Shown here: piece by piece, positions 1 to 11,881 of the stretch
Numbering within the stretch: position 1 is the first letter of the stretch
How the letters are laid out: each line of letters starts with the position of its first letter
Assembly: GCA_958299035.1 (NCBI GenBank)
Contig: CATQJL010000112.1
Coordinates: 88,492,636-88,556,635, forward strand
From: Cylicocyclus nassatus
Taxonomy: Eukaryota; Nematoda; Chromadorea; Rhabditida; Strongylidae
Length of the DNA stretch: 64,000 bases
Reading direction: 5' to 3'
Notes under the pieces: generated by a model
The model's input: the letters and a program-made list of their open reading frames with translations, nothing else
Databases searched by the model: none
What the model was told of the DNA's origin: nothing
Translations under genes and position numbers: made by a program

Positions 1-667
1 CCAATTTCATCCTGGAATTTTGAAACTGTCAATCTTCTTGTACTAGATCCATTTCGAAGCTCTAAGGTTGTTCTGGTGTTCAAAAGAGCCTTCACTCCAA
101 TCATCTCTAAGGATGCCCTCTTCCACCCCATCCGTCGAATCTCTGGGATTGCTCAAGCTGAACCTATTTGCATACCATCGTGTCGAGAAAGTCACGCCCT
201 TTCAAATGAGGCTAAGTGCAGGCTCGTAGATTGCCTGACGGCTGAGCTACAAGCCTGCAAAGAGGTACAAGTCAGTGGTGAGACGCAGATAGGGTCATTT
301 GCACGCAGTGTCAGGAGCCATTTTCAGCCATAAACTCATCAGCACACGTCCGATGCATAGAGAATGGTAAAGAGCATCTACTTTATCCAAACAGCTTTGT
401 TGGGATACCTTGAATAGGTTTTCATGTGAAGAAATTTGCTTTGAAAGAAGTTATTATTTTATTTGAAAAGGCAAAACAAAATTCAAAGTTGCGGTTTTTT
501 TTTAAGTAACCACCACCTGATTGTTGTCCTAGATGAGCTCTATAATATAGTATGCTTACCTGTTCGAGAAACTTCTATTTTGCTCTTAAAAAAGATCTTA
601 GAAAATTTTTCGCGTTCGAAGAACTAGAACTTGTCCGCAACTTTTTGGCGGTCACTGTATATATAAA
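1..667. other. unassigned AT-rich DNA
   Basis: No convincing exon, RNA gene or complete repeat is visible here. The short ORFs lack recognisable domains or splice context. The first clear structure begins at the TA dinucleotide at 668-669. Confidence 0.4.
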
Positions 668-669
668 TA

Positions 670-1561
670 TTAGGTTGTTACATAAGTCTTGTTACACTCT
701 AACTCCTAACGGCGATAAGTCATGCACTTCATATTCTTTACAGGGCTACAAGACACCATTCGATAGAGCAAAGCAAGCTCTACAAGACAGTATGAAAAAA
801 TTTGCATCAACTTCGACCCATTGTAACTTTGCATCCAAAATCTGAGTCGTAGTGAAGGCTCAAAAATTGTGAAAATCTTATAATATCTTTTTTCAGAAAA
901 ATCCTACGAATCTCCGACTTGCTCATAAATTGCCCATTATATCAGACATCATATGTATCGTTCCTGTATTTTTTCCTCATCTAGAAATTGAGGGAAGAAA
1001 AACTTTCTAGTTTTTACAAAAACGAAGATATGCTGTTTCTATCCATGTAGCTTTATATTACAAGCCCTCATAAGTATAACCGTAAATTTTCAGCTTTCCA
1101 GAAGCACGAGCTTTCGAAAGTTACCTAATTCAGCTTCTCTCACTCGGGTGTTTAATGCTAAATTAGGTAATTTTTGAAAACTAGGGCTTCTGAAGAGCTG
1201 AAAATTTACGACAGCATAGCTTCGTTTTTGTAAAAACTAAAAACATTTCCTTATCTCGATTTCTAGATGGGGAAAGTACAGGAATGGTACATATGAGTGT
1301 TTGATATAATGGGCAATTTTCATGAGCAGTTTTTTTTTTGAAAAAAGATATGATTTTTTTGCAATTTCTGAGCCTTCACTACGAGTCAGATTTTGGATGC
1401 AAAGTTATAGTGGGTCGAAGTTGGTGCAAACTTTTGCATACTATCTTGTAGAGCTTGCTTTGCTCTATCGAATGGTACCCTGGAGCCCTATTAAAATTAT
1501 GAAGTTCACGACTTATCATCGTAAGGAATTACAGTGTAACAACACTTATGTAACAACCTAA
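670..1561. mobile_element. foldback MITE, TTAGGTTGTTAC ends
   Basis: This is a near-palindromic unit of about 0.9 kb. It starts TTAGGTTGTTACATAAGT and ends with the matching inverted sequence, and TA lies on both sides (668-669 and 1562-1563). The arms share a block reading ATTCGATAGAGCAAAGCAAG, which is also present in the foldback at 55.3-56.4 kb. TTAGGTTG termini with TA duplication are typical of mariner elements. No transposase is present, so it is non-autonomous. Confidence 0.8.
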
Positions 1562-1565
1562 TATA

Positions 1566-2235
1566 CGGGGTGTCCGTAAAGTATGTATACACTGTTTGAT
1601 CGTCAACATTTTTCTACCCAACAAGTCTTTTGCCTTGTTTCAGGTATCTTTTCATAGAGCTGGCTTCAACTTAGATTCGCAGTGTAGAACGAATCACCCA
1701 TCTCTGTTCATTACTGTAGGATTACCTTCGAAACTTCAAAGAGAGTTTGAGCCATGAAAGGACATATTTTGCTTCAGAAAGGGAACAAAATAGCCTGAAA
1801 GCTTTTGCACTAGGCTAAATTAGAGTTGTTGATTCTAACTGTAAAGTTCCCAACTTATTATGATGCTTAATTGAAGAGTTATGCCGGGTAAGAGGTAGCG
1901 GCCATTTCTTCAATGTTCCTAAAAAGTGCGGTTACAACTTTTAGAAAGCTTCGCAATCTTGTGAATAGTTGAGTATTGAACTCGTCCATAAAAACCCTGT
2001 TACACAAGTTTTCACATTTTTTTGAAAAATTTTGAGACAGCAGCTTTTTAAACATTGACACCATATGTTTCAGGTTTCTACCGTAATCCTACAGTAGCGA
2101 AGAGCGATCGGCGATTCGCTCCATGCTGCAAATCTAAGTTGAAGCCAGCTTTACAAAACGGTACCTGAAGCAAGGCAAAAGACTTGTTGGGAAGAAAGAT
2201 ATTAACGATGAAACAGTGTATACATACCGTGACAA
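1566..2235. mobile_element. foldback MITE, CGGGGTGTCC variant of the CAGGGTGTCC family
   Basis: The left arm (GTATGTATACACTGTTTGAT) is matched in inverse near 2200-2228. The interior contains the inverted segments seen in the family members at 4722, 8735 and 11882. The right terminus is degraded. It directly adjoins the previous foldback through TATA. Confidence 0.7.
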
Positions 2236-2541
2236 AAAATTTTTTCTAATGAAGGTGCGTGGCATTAGCCACGCACTTCGAAAAATTTTTTGGGGTGCTT
2301 CTCAAAATTTTCGCGGGTCTCCGACCCCTAAAATCTGGAAAAAGGGGGCGTGGCGTCAGCCACGCCCAAGAAAATTTTTTATAAGGCTAAAATGAATTTT
2401 TAAAAATTTTTAAAAATTATTTTAATAATTTACAAGTGCAGACAAGTCATTTTCACAATTTTATAACCCATGTAAGCTACTTTCAAAAATTTCGCGACCC
2501 GGGCGCCCCCCCCCCCCTCCCCCTCCTCGGTACGCCACTGA
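2236..2541. mobile_element. CAGTGGCGTACC-ended repeat
   Basis: The right end reads in inverse CAGTGGCGTACCGAGG, followed inward by a C/G-rich run and an AT-rich core, with a GTGCGTGGC...GCCACGCAC hairpin near 2255-2280. It is homologous in opposite orientation to 16146-16622 and partly to 30085-30205. The left end is not clear. The superfamily is not assigned. Confidence 0.6.
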
Positions 2542-2547
2542 TATATA

Positions 2548-3279
2548 TTAGGTTGAACCGAAAGTTCTGTCGCACCATTTTCAAAAAATCATAACTTCTT
2601 TCGGTCACGACGATTTTGCGCAGTTCAAATTTTGTCTGAAAGCGTAAAGCATGTAGTTTCCAATAGCTCCCTGGAAAGTTTCCGACATGCTCAGGTTGCA
2701 GAGATAAAAATGAAAGAACGAGATCATCCGAAATTCGGAATTTTTAAGCAAGAATTCTAAAAATTCAGAAACTGCGCGATAAAATCCAGAAAAGCCATTA
2801 TCCTAATTTTTCTCACATTTGATTACTAAATGAGTTGATTTTGTGCTGATCGAGCTCTTCTTTCAAAAGTTATGATTTTTTGAAAAAAAATGCCGAAAAA
2901 TCAATTTCTTAGGAATTGTTAGGGAAGTGATTTTTCGAAATTTTTTTCAAAAAATCATAACTTTTAGAAGAAGAGCTCGATCAGCACATACTTAACTCAT
3001 TTAGTAATCAAATGTAAGAAAAATTAGGATAATGGCTTTTCTGGATTTTATCGCGCAGTTTCTAGATTTACAGAATTTTTGCTCAAAAATTCCGAATTTC
3101 GGATGTTCTCGTTCTTTCATTTTTTCTGCAATCTAAACATGCTGTAAAGTCACCAGGAAGCTATTGGAAACTACATGCTTTAAGCTTTCTAATAAAATTC
3201 AAATTGCGCAAAATCGTTATGATGCAAAGAAGTTATGATTATTTGAGAATGGTGCGAACGAACTTTCGGGACAACCTAA
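2548..3279. mobile_element. mariner-like foldback MITE (TTAGGTTG...GTTCTGTCGCACC)
   Basis: About 0.73 kb with full-length inverted arms: left TTAGGTTGAACCGAAAGTTC, right inverse TTAGGTTGTCCCGAAAGTTC. TA flanks both ends. There is a central inversion near 2880-2960. No coding capacity. Confidence 0.85.
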
Positions 3280-3283
3280 TATA

Positions 3284-4005
3284 TTAGGTTGGTCCAAAAG
3301 TTCTGTCTCACCATTTTCAAAAAATCGTAACTTCTTCCTATCACAATGTTTTTGCAAGAGTAAAACCACATTGAAAACAGCAACTCATGCACTTTCTAAA
3401 ACTACCTTGGCTGCTCTCTACTAAGCTCTGAAAGCAGAGATAAAATTGGGGAAAGGAATTTATTTCAATTTCGGAATTTTTAAGCAAGCCCGTTAAAAAA
3501 TCCAAAACACTGCCATAAAATCCAAAACAGCCAGTATCCTAGACTATTTTACCCCCTCTTTCTGGCTGAGCAAAGTTCGCACTGATCTAGCTGTTTTCCG
3601 AAAAGTTATGATTTTTTGAAAAAAATGTCAAAAAATCAATTTTCTTAAGAAACCGATTTTTTGGCATTTTTTTCCTGAAAATCATACTTCTTTAAAAAGG
3701 CTCGATCAGCGCGAGTTTTGCTCAGCTGGAAAGAGGGGATCAAAAAACCTAGGATACTGCCTGTTTTGGATTTTATGGCACAGTTTTGGATTTTTCAACA
3801 GGCTTGCTTAAAAATTCCGAAATTGAAGTGATTTCTTTTTTCCAATTTTTTCTCTGCATTCAGAGCTTAATGAATAGCAGCCAAGGTGGTTTTAGAAAGT
3901 GCACGAATTGCTGTTTCCGATGTTGTTTTACTCTTGCAAAAACATTGTGTTAGGAAGAAGTTACGATTTTTTGAAAATGGGGACAGAACTTTCGGACCAA
4001 CCTAA
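3284..4005. mobile_element. mariner-like foldback MITE (TTAGGTTGGTCC)
   Basis: About 0.72 kb. The left end is TTAGGTTGGTCCAAAAGTTC and the right inverse is TTAGGTTGGTCCGAAAGTTC, with arms matching through most of the length and a centre near 3640. It abuts its neighbours through TATA on the left and TATGTA on the right. It is related to 16806-17420. Confidence 0.85.
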
Positions 4006-4011
4006 TATGTA

Positions 4012-4717
4012 TTAGGTTGGTGCAAAAGTCCTTGCGCACGATTTTCAAAAATTCATAACTTCCGATTTTTTCAACCAATTTGGCCGCTTTTATTTTTGTA
4101 TGAAAGAGTAACTCATGCTCTTCATAAGGCATCTTAGCTGCTTGCTAATGATCATCTGTTTCATAGATACGAGCGATAGAAGAAAATTGGTCAAAATTTG
4201 AATTTTCTGTGTAAGGTCATAAAAAAACGGAATGCAAGAAAAATCGGAGCAGTCAGTATTGTAGGTTATTGTACCAGCTCTTTTTAATGGTGCAAAGTTT
4301 GCGTCGATTGAGCGTCTCTATCAAAAGTTATGATTTTCGAGCAAGCAATACAAAAGGGCGATTTTGATTTATTTTGGCATTTTTCAGGAAAATCATAACT
4401 TTTGGTAGAGACGCTCAATCGACGCAAACTTGCACCATTAAAAAGAGCTGGTAAAAGGACCTACAATACTGACTGCTCCGATTTTTCTTGCAAGTTTCCG
4501 ATTTTTTATGACCCTACACAGAAAATTCAAATTTTAACCAATTTTCTTCTATCGCTCGTATCTATGAAACAGATGATCATTAGCAAGCAGCTAAGATGCA
4601 GTTATGAAGAGCATGAGTTACTCTTTCATACAAACATAAAAGCGGCCAAATTGGTTGAAAAAATCGGAAGTTATGAATTCTTGAAAATCGTGCGCAAGAA
4701 CTTTTGCACCAACCTAA
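4012..4717. mobile_element. mariner-like foldback MITE (TTAGGTTGGTGCAAAAGT)
   Basis: About 0.7 kb with arms matching almost end to end. The end sequence TTAGGTTGGTGCAAAAGT is the classic terminal motif of cecropia-type mariner elements and their MITEs. There is no transposase. The interior is related to 5406-6112. Confidence 0.88.
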
Positions 4718-4721
4718 TATA

Positions 4722-5401
4722 CAGGGTGTCCCAAAAAGATGTGCACACTGTTTAATTTTGAATAACTCTCTTGTTATAAGGTCTTTCAAGAAGCGGTGAG
4801 GGCCATTTTGTAGAGCTGGCTTCAACTTAGATTTATAGTATGGAGCGAATCACCGACCTCTCTTCGTTACTGTAGGATTACGGTAGAAACTTGAAAGAGG
4901 GTTTTGGCCATGAAACGCCATATTTTGCCTCAGAAAGGATTCAAAACAGCCTGAAAACTTTTACACTAGGTCAATTAGAGTTGCTGATTTCTAACTGTAA
5001 AGTTCCCAACCCATTATGATGTTTCACTGAAGAGTTATGCAAGGTAAGCAGTAGCGGCCATTTTCTCAATGTTCCTAAAAGGTGCGGTTACACCGTTTAG
5101 AAAGCTTCGCAATCTTGAGAATAGTTGAGTATTGAACTCAGCGTCTCTAAAATCCCTATTACACAAGTTTTCACATCTTTTTGAAAATTTTTGAAACGGC
5201 AGCTTTTTCCACATTGACGCCATATGTTCCAAGTTTCTACCGTATTCCTACAGTAACGAAGAGCGGGCGGTGATTCGCTCTAGATTGTAAATCTAAGTTG
5301 AAGCCAGCTCTACAAAAAGGCTCTTACCGCTTCTCGAAACACCTCATAATAAGAGAGTTATTCAAAATCAAACAGTGTGCACATCTTTTTGGGACACCCT
5401 G
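4722..5401. mobile_element. foldback MITE, CAGGGTGTCCCAAAA ends
   Basis: Terminal repeats CAGGGTGTCCCAAAAAGATG occur at both ends in inverse orientation, with TA on each side. The arms span most of the 680 bp. It is the best-preserved member of a family of four or five copies here (1566, 8735, 11882 and a degraded one at about 18029). Such ends are known from mariner-like elements. Confidence 0.88.
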
Positions 5402-5405
5402 TATA

Positions 5406-6112
5406 TACTAGGTTGAACCGAACTTTCCCCCCATTTTCAAAAATTCATAACTTGTTGATTTCTCAACGAGTTTACAAGACCTAAACTTTATATAAGAAAA
5501 GAACTCATGCTCTTTGCTTATGTCCCTGAACTGTTCGTTACTGTGTACACATGAAGGAGATAGAAGCCCAAAACGAAAATCACTCAACATTTGAATTTTT
5601 CGTGTAGGGTCATAAAAAATCGGAAACTTGCAACAAAAATTGGAGCAGTCGATATTGTAGGTTCTTTTACCAGCTCTTTCCAATGGTGCAAAGTTTGCAC
5701 TGGTTGAGCATCTCTATGAAAAGTTATGATTTTCGAGCAAGCAGTACAAAAGGGCGAATTTTATTTTTTAGCATTTTTCAGGGAAATCGTAACTTTTCAT
5801 AGAGATGCTCAATCGGCGCAAACTTTGCACCGTTGGAAAGAGCTGGTAAAAGAACCTACAATACCGACTGCTCCGATTTTTGTTTCAAGTTTCCGATTTT
5901 TTATGACCCTACACGAAAAATTCAAATTTTGAGTGATTTTGGTTTTGAGTTTCTATCTTCTTCATTTGTAAACATTAACGAACGTTTCAAGTAAATAAGC
6001 AAAGAGCATGAGTTCCTCTCTCAAGATAAATTTTGATCGTACAAATTCGTTGAGAAGTCAACGAGTTATGAATTTTTGAAAATGGTGCGAACGAACTTTC
6101 GGCACAACCTAA
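5406..6112. mobile_element. mariner-like foldback MITE (CTAGGTTGAACC)
   Basis: About 0.7 kb of inverted repeat. The left terminus has one substitution (CTAGG for TTAGG) and the right inverse reads TTAGGTTGTGCC. The two arms match through most of their length. TATA junctions lie on both sides. Confidence 0.85.
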
Positions 6113-6116
6113 TATA

Positions 6117-7136
6117 TTAGGTCGTTCCGAAAGTTCTTTCCGTTTTTCCAACCTATCATAAAAACAAGTGGAATGAAGGTGGGAAAAGGCTTCAGGAACT
6201 TTCCAACGCAGCTTTTTTTCCTCTTTCTAGCTGTCATACTCCCACGTCGCTTACCCTTGTGATCACTGAGATAATGGCCAAAATTTCGAACCCATGGTTT
6301 TTACCATGTCCAATTTTGGCAATTTTTCACAATCTTCTTTTTTGACTTTTGGGAAAGCTTTGATAACAGTCAGATAAAGTAAGCAAAGCGCAATGCAATG
6401 CAATTTTTTGGCATATCCAGCTGGCTTTTCAGTATTTTTTGGGATAATTTTTCCAAAAGTCTTCACTTTTGCAAAGTCCCAAAATACAGAAACGACCCGA
6501 ACACTGGCAAATCTACGGATTTTGAAGCTTTCAAAAGTCAGTTACGATTATCCACAATTTTCACAAAGCAACTGAGCATTTACCGCTGGGAAATATAAGG
6601 TTTCGCATTTTACGTGTGCAGGATGGCGGGTTCCAAATAAAGAATTATGGAAACTTTATCGCCAATGACCCCACAAATTGGAAAGAAAATAAATTCATTA
6701 GATAAGAGAAGGAAAATCTGCATCGAATGACACCTTAGTTGTGCGCCGTCTTATGTTCTATGGCTCTTGGCATACCTAAAAGTGAAATTTGGTAGCGTCA
6801 GAAAAATAATTCTAAAATATTTTTGAGGCTAGCTATAGATGCCGAAAAATTGCATCAAATTGCACTTTGTTTACTCTATCTGACTGTTATCAAAGCTTTC
6901 CCAAAAGTCAAAAAAGAAGTTTGTGAAAAATTGCCAAATTTGGCCATAGTAAAAACCATGGGTTCGAAATTTCGGCCATTATCTCAGTGATCACAAGGGT
7001 AAGCGGCATGGGAGTATGACTGCTAGAAAGAGGAAGAAAAGCTGCGTCGGATAGTTCCTGAATCCTTTTCCTACCTTTATTCCGCATGTTTTTATGATAG
7101 GTTGAGAAAACGGAAAGAACTTTCGGAATGACCTAA
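6117..7136. mobile_element. mariner-like foldback MITE (TTAGGTCGTTCCGAAAG)
   Basis: About 1.0 kb with inverted arms. Ends are TTAGGTCGTTCCGAAAGTTC and inverse TTAGGTCATTCCGAAAGTTC. It is the same family as 10885-11877 and a relative of 52632-53645. Confidence 0.85.
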
Positions 7137-7138
7137 TA

Positions 7139-8043
7139 TTAGGTTGATTCATAATTAATGCACGTTTTTGTCACCTCTTTTTCCAAGCGCTGGTTTTTCA
7201 AGGAAACTAAATCTTTTTCAAAAATTTTAATGCTATTTGAAAGGGCGTTTCTTCTAGTTTCTTGTGTATCCTTTCTTTTTCGGGACACTCTGTATGATCC
7301 GGATTCCACGCTTCCGAACATGAGAGACTAAAATTTGAAAATTTTTGCTTTTATTCTTTTTGCTGTAATTCCATGAGAACAAAAGATGTTAATTTCAAAA
7401 ATATGCCTAACAATCGCGAAACTTTCTGCTATAGAAATTTAAAGCAGAATTTTGCAGAAGGTGAGAGATTCAATTACAGACTTGGCCGGTCATTGTAGCC
7501 TTTCGAAGTCGTATAAAACTTTTAAACAAGAATCAGTAAATGCGATTTTGCTTTGTACACAAAGAATAGACATAGCACATTGAGTGATAGAAAAACGGTG
7601 GAATTTTACAGCTTTTCAATGGCAAAAATTTTAAAAATTCTCAAGAAAAAACCAATTTTTCGCTCTTCTGAAAAAGCTAGAAAAAATGAACACTTTCGAT
7701 TTTTTGCAGTATCTCGTCGTAGAAAAATACTGTAAAATCCGGGTTTTTTGCCACTGCTCTCTTGACCATTGGCTGCGCAATGAACAAAGTTTGCGCTTTC
7801 CTCCTACCTTTAAGAGTAAGTTATGCTTTCTCAAAATAGAGGTCTTTAAAAAAAATTCTTGGCATTTCGGATTGTACAAACTTTCTCGTCACATTTATCT
7901 ATGAACGAAAATATGTGTTGTAAAGCCAAAAATTTGCCCTTTGCAACAGTACTTATTGCTCTTTGAAAGATGATGTGGGAAAAGAATTACGGCGCTTTGA
8001 AGATGAATTTCGAAAAACGTGCATTAATTATGAATCAACCTAA
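7139..8043. mobile_element. mariner-like foldback MITE (TTAGGTTGATTCATAATTAA)
   Basis: About 0.9 kb with inverted arms ending TTAGGTTGATTCATAATTAA at both sides. A single TA separates it from each neighbour (7137-7138 and 8044-8045). Confidence 0.85.
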
Positions 8044-8045
8044 TA

Positions 8046-8730
8046 TTAGGTGGGTTTGAAAGTTCTGTCATTTTATTTTCAAAAATTTGTAACTTCGCGA
8101 AATTTCGATGGATTTGCTTGCTTTTAATTTCGTTAAAAAGGAAAAGTCTTTTGCTTTCAATCGTTGTTTTGTTTATCTTCTGTTTCACACTGAGTGCAGA
8201 GATAAAAATGAAATAAGTTAGGTCACCAAAAATCTGGAATGCTGCAGAAAAATCTGAAATAGTCAGTACATATGTTTTTTGACCTACTCTTGGCAGCTCT
8301 GAAAAGTTTGTCCTGTTTGGAGGTCTCTTTGAAAAGTTATGATTTTCGAGAAATGTGTCAAATTAATTTTGGCGTTTTCTATAGTAAACTCGATATTCAT
8401 AACATCTCACAAGGACGTCCAAACAGCACATATTTTCCACAGTTGCAAAGTGTAGGCCAAGAAACATAAGTACTGACGATTTCAGATTTTTCTGCAGCAT
8501 TCCAGATTTTTGGTGATTTAACCCAGAATGGTCAAAGTTTACATGGTCTTAGTTTTCCATTTTTATCTCTGCAATCAGTGTGAAACAGAAGTTCCACAAA
8601 ACAACTCAACAACGATTGAAAGCGAAAGACTTTTCCTTTCTAACAAAATTAAAAGCAAGCAAATCCGTTGAAATTTCGCTAAGTTACAAATTTTTGAAAA
8701 TGAAACGACAGAACTTTCGGATCCACCTAA
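8046..8730. mobile_element. mariner-like foldback MITE (TTAGGTGGGTTTGAAAG)
   Basis: About 0.69 kb. Left TTAGGTGGGTTTGAAAGTTC, right inverse TTAGGTGGATCCGAAAGTTC, with long matching arms and a centre near 8390. It lies between two TA or TATA junctions. Confidence 0.82.
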
Positions 8731-8734
8731 TATA

Positions 8735-9412
8735 CAGGGTGTCCCAAAAGTAAGTACACACTTTTCAATCGCTAATATCTCTCTTCTCAGTGGGTCTTTT
8801 TTCGCCATTCAAGTACGTTCTGTAGAGGAGGCTTCAACTTAAATTTTCTGTATCGAGTGAATCACCGATCGCTCTTCATTACTGTAGGATTACTGTAGGA
8901 ACTTCGACAAAGATTTTAGGCCATTGGAAGCCATATGCTGACTTGGAACAAAACCAAACAAGCCAAAAACCCTTGTGCTATGGTTGTGGAAGCCGCTGAT
9001 TTCGAATTTGAATTTTCCACTTCACTTTGATGTTTCTTTTCAGAGTTCTCCCAGGTAAACCGTAATAAACGACTTCCCAGTATTTGTCAGGAGTGTGATT
9101 GCACCGTCAAAAAAGCTGAAATCACTCGTAAAAAGTTATGTAGTGGGATCAGTGTGCGGGAAAACTATAGTACATAATTTTTCAGATTTTTCGAAAAAAA
9201 TTTTGTCAGATTGCATATTTCTCACTGATTCCACATGCTGGAAGTTATTACCGTAACCCCACAGTAATGAAGAGCGATCGGTGATTCGCTCGATAAGGAA
9301 AATCTAAGTTAAAGCCTCCTCTACAGAATGGTACTTGAATGGCCAAAAAAGACCCATTGGGAAGAGAGATATTGGCGATTGAAAAGTGTGTACTTACTTT
9401 TGGGACACCTTG
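8735..9412. mobile_element. foldback MITE, CAGGGTGTCCCAAAAG ends
   Basis: This is a CAGGGTGTCC family member of about 0.68 kb. Its inverted ends read CAGGGTGTCCCAAAAGTAAG and CAAGGTGTCCCAAAAGTAAG, and the inverted interior resembles 4722-5401. It is flanked by TA. Confidence 0.85.
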
Positions 9413-9799
9413 TATTTATTAGGTTGATGCATAATTCCTGCACCAAAATAGGTACAGACCGCAGTAACTCGGAATAATCCTATATCCCAAGTAGGATTCG
9501 ATATATCATTTGATAGCGCAATCCTAGCTCTACAAGATAGTGCTCAAATATCTACATCAGCTTTAATCCACGCGAAGTTTTGAGCCAAAAACTGAAAAAA
9601 AAAACCATGCGTCCAAAAACCTTGAGACAGATCTTAAAAAATTGTAATTTCGTTCAAAAAGCTCATACAAATTTTCTTTCTTGCTCACGCGTAGACATTC
9701 CACGTAAAACATTTATCTATACGGTTGCTGTATTTTTTTCTCAACTAGACGATGAGAAAACGAAGTTTTCATGTTTTTTCCAAAACAATGCTGAGATGT

Positions 9800-10250
9800 G
9801 TTGATTTAGTTGCTGAGCCAGTCCGAGATTGGTAAATATATTTATTAGGCTGACGTTTCGGCTATGTCGCCTTCTTCAGAGCCTGAAATGGGCGACAACA
9901 ATCTATAAACTATCCGATCAAGCATCTCCTCAGCCTCACAAACAAAATTCTAAGCTTTCTTTCGGATCACAGGCAAGCTGCCACACGCAATACTCACCTT
10001 TTCGACCGCCGGTAAAATTCTCGAGTATAAACGAGCGCTAACTGATAACGTAAGTGAATGATTGAACATGTCTTCACTGGATCAGAAAATCTGATCTAGA
10101 TATGGTGCGAGCTCGCGTGTGATAGAGAGGCATTCATCTTTGCGATTCATTTTGGGTTGTTTGAAATCAAATGAAAAAATCAGCAACTAAATCAACACAA
10201 TATTCATCATGCCGAGATTCAAAGACAGTCGCACTTTTCGATTACTTTGT
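9800..10250 (+). mobile_element. 451-bp non-autonomous Penelope-like element
   Basis: The insertion is bounded by a 13-bp duplication, AATGCTGAGATGT, at 9787-9799 and 10251-10263. It starts GTTGATTTAGTTGCTGA, has the inverse of this near 10182-10198, and ends with a segment containing ATGCCGAGATTCAAAG. The 3.6-kb PLE at 21558-25163 has the same plan: an inverted terminal pair followed by the start of its ORF (ATGCCGAGGTTC). It has no coding capacity. A hammerhead motif lies at 9847-9884, antisense to this orientation as in the 5' inverted part of the large copy. The PLE relationship is inference from shared architecture and short motifs. Confidence 0.72.
9847..9884 (-). ncRNA. hammerhead ribozyme motif (small PLE)
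   Basis: Read on the minus strand: stem I 5' strand AGGCU, core CUGAAGA, stem II GGC/GCC with loop GACAUA, core GAA, a two-base-pair stem III (AC/GU) without a loop, cleavage triplet GUC, and stem I 3' strand AGCCU. All invariant hammerhead core bases are present. The predicted cut is 3' of GUC. Minimal type I hammerheads with very short stem III are known from PLE terminal repeats. Activity of this copy is not shown. Confidence 0.82.
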
Positions 10251-10884
10251 AATGCTGAGATGTTCTAGCACTGACAGTTGTATACTATAGGACCTTAGAG
10301 GCGTGAATGTGAATTTTCAGCTCTTTAGAGCAGCTGGTTTACGAAAAATATCGAATTTTTAGCAACTAGGCAAGAAAAATTTGGATAAGGAGAGCTAGAT
10401 TCGTTATTTCTCGCGAACTAGCAGTTCTAGAAGGCTGAAAATGTAAATTTTCACTACTAACGGCATGTACTATACAACTGTTAATACTAGAACATCTCAG
10501 CACTAATTTGGCAAAAACATGAAAAACTTCAAAAAACTTTTTTTTTCATCGCCTAGTTGAGAAAAAAATACAGCAACCGCATAGATAAATGTCTTACGTG
10601 GAACGTCTACGCGCGAGCAAGAAAGAAAATTTGTATGAGCGATTTGAACGAAGTTACAATTTAGTTTTGATTGGTCTTAAGGTTTTCGGACGATTGATTT
10701 TTTTTAGTTTTCGGCTCAAAACTTCGCTTGGATCAAAGCTGGTGTAGATATTTGAGCACTATTTTGTAGAGCTAGGTTTGCTCTATCTAATGATATATCG
10801 AATCCTACTTGGGATAGAGGATTATTCCGAGTTATTGCGGTCTGTACCTATTTTGGTGCATGAATTATGCATCAACCTAATATA

Positions 10885-11877
10885 TTAGGTCGTTCCGAAA
10901 GTTCTTTCCGTTTTTTCAAAATATCATAAAAGCACGTGGAATAAAGGTAGGGAAACGCTTCAGGCACTTTCCCACGCCTTTTCTTCCTCTTTTCAACAGT
11001 GATACTAACGTGCCGCTTGCTCTTGTGCTCAGTGAGATAATGGCCAAAATTTCGAACCCATGGATTTTACCATGTTCAGATGTGGCAATTTTTCACAATC
11101 TTGTTTTTTGACTTTTGGGAAGCTTTAAAAGCAGTCAGATAGAGTAGACAAAGTGCAATTTTATGGAATTTGTTTTGGCAATCTCAACTGGCTTTTCAGT
11201 ATTTTTTGAGATACTTTTCCAGAAGTCTTCATTTTTTCGAAGTCACAAAACATCAAGGATTTCGACACTTTCAAAAGTCGTTTATGATTGTCCACTATTT
11301 TTACAAACTAACTGAGTGTTTACCGCTTCGAAATATAAGATTTCGCATTTCACATGTACACCCTCTGGCGGGTTCAAAATCAAGAATTATGGAAATTTTA
11401 TTGCCAAAAACCCTCACAAACTGGGAAGAAAAATACTCAATAGAAAGAGGAAGAGAAGCTGCATCGAATGACACCTTAGTTGTGCGCCGTTTTAGGTTCT
11501 ATGATTCTTGACATCATCAAAAGTGGAATTTGATAGCACCAGAAAAACAATTCTAAAGAATTTTTGAGGGCAGCTAAAGACTCCGAAAATTTGCATTGAA
11601 TTGCACTTTTTTCACTTTATCTAACTGCTATCAAAACTTTTCCAAAAGTGAAAAAAGAAGATTTCAAAAAATTGCCAATGTTGGACACGTAAAGAGCATG
11701 GATCCCAAATTTCGGCCATTATCTCACTAATCGCAAGAGAAAGCGGCTAAGGGATACGACATTTAAAACGAGAAAGAAAAGCTGCGTCGGATAGTGCTTG
11801 AAGCGTTTCCTTACCTTTATTTTACGTGTTTTAATGATAGGTTGAAAAAAACGGAAAGAACTTTCGGAACGACCTAA
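10885..11877. mobile_element. mariner-like foldback MITE (TTAGGTCGTTCCGAAAG), second copy
   Basis: About 1.0 kb, inverted arms, same family as 6117-7136. Ends are TTAGGTCGTTCCGAAAGTTC in both orientations. TATA junctions lie on both sides. Confidence 0.85.
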
Positions 11878-11881
11878 TATA

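Larger units (their letters stand above)
9419..10880. mobile_element. mariner-like foldback MITE (TTAGGTTGATGC), host of a small PLE insertion
   Basis: Terminal arms of about 390 bp begin TTAGGTTGATGCATAATTCC on the left and TTAGGTTGATGCATAATTCA in inverse on the right. The left arm is interrupted by the 451-bp insertion at 9800-10250. Once that is discounted, the arms match again, which dates the foldback as older than the insertion. Confidence 0.85.
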
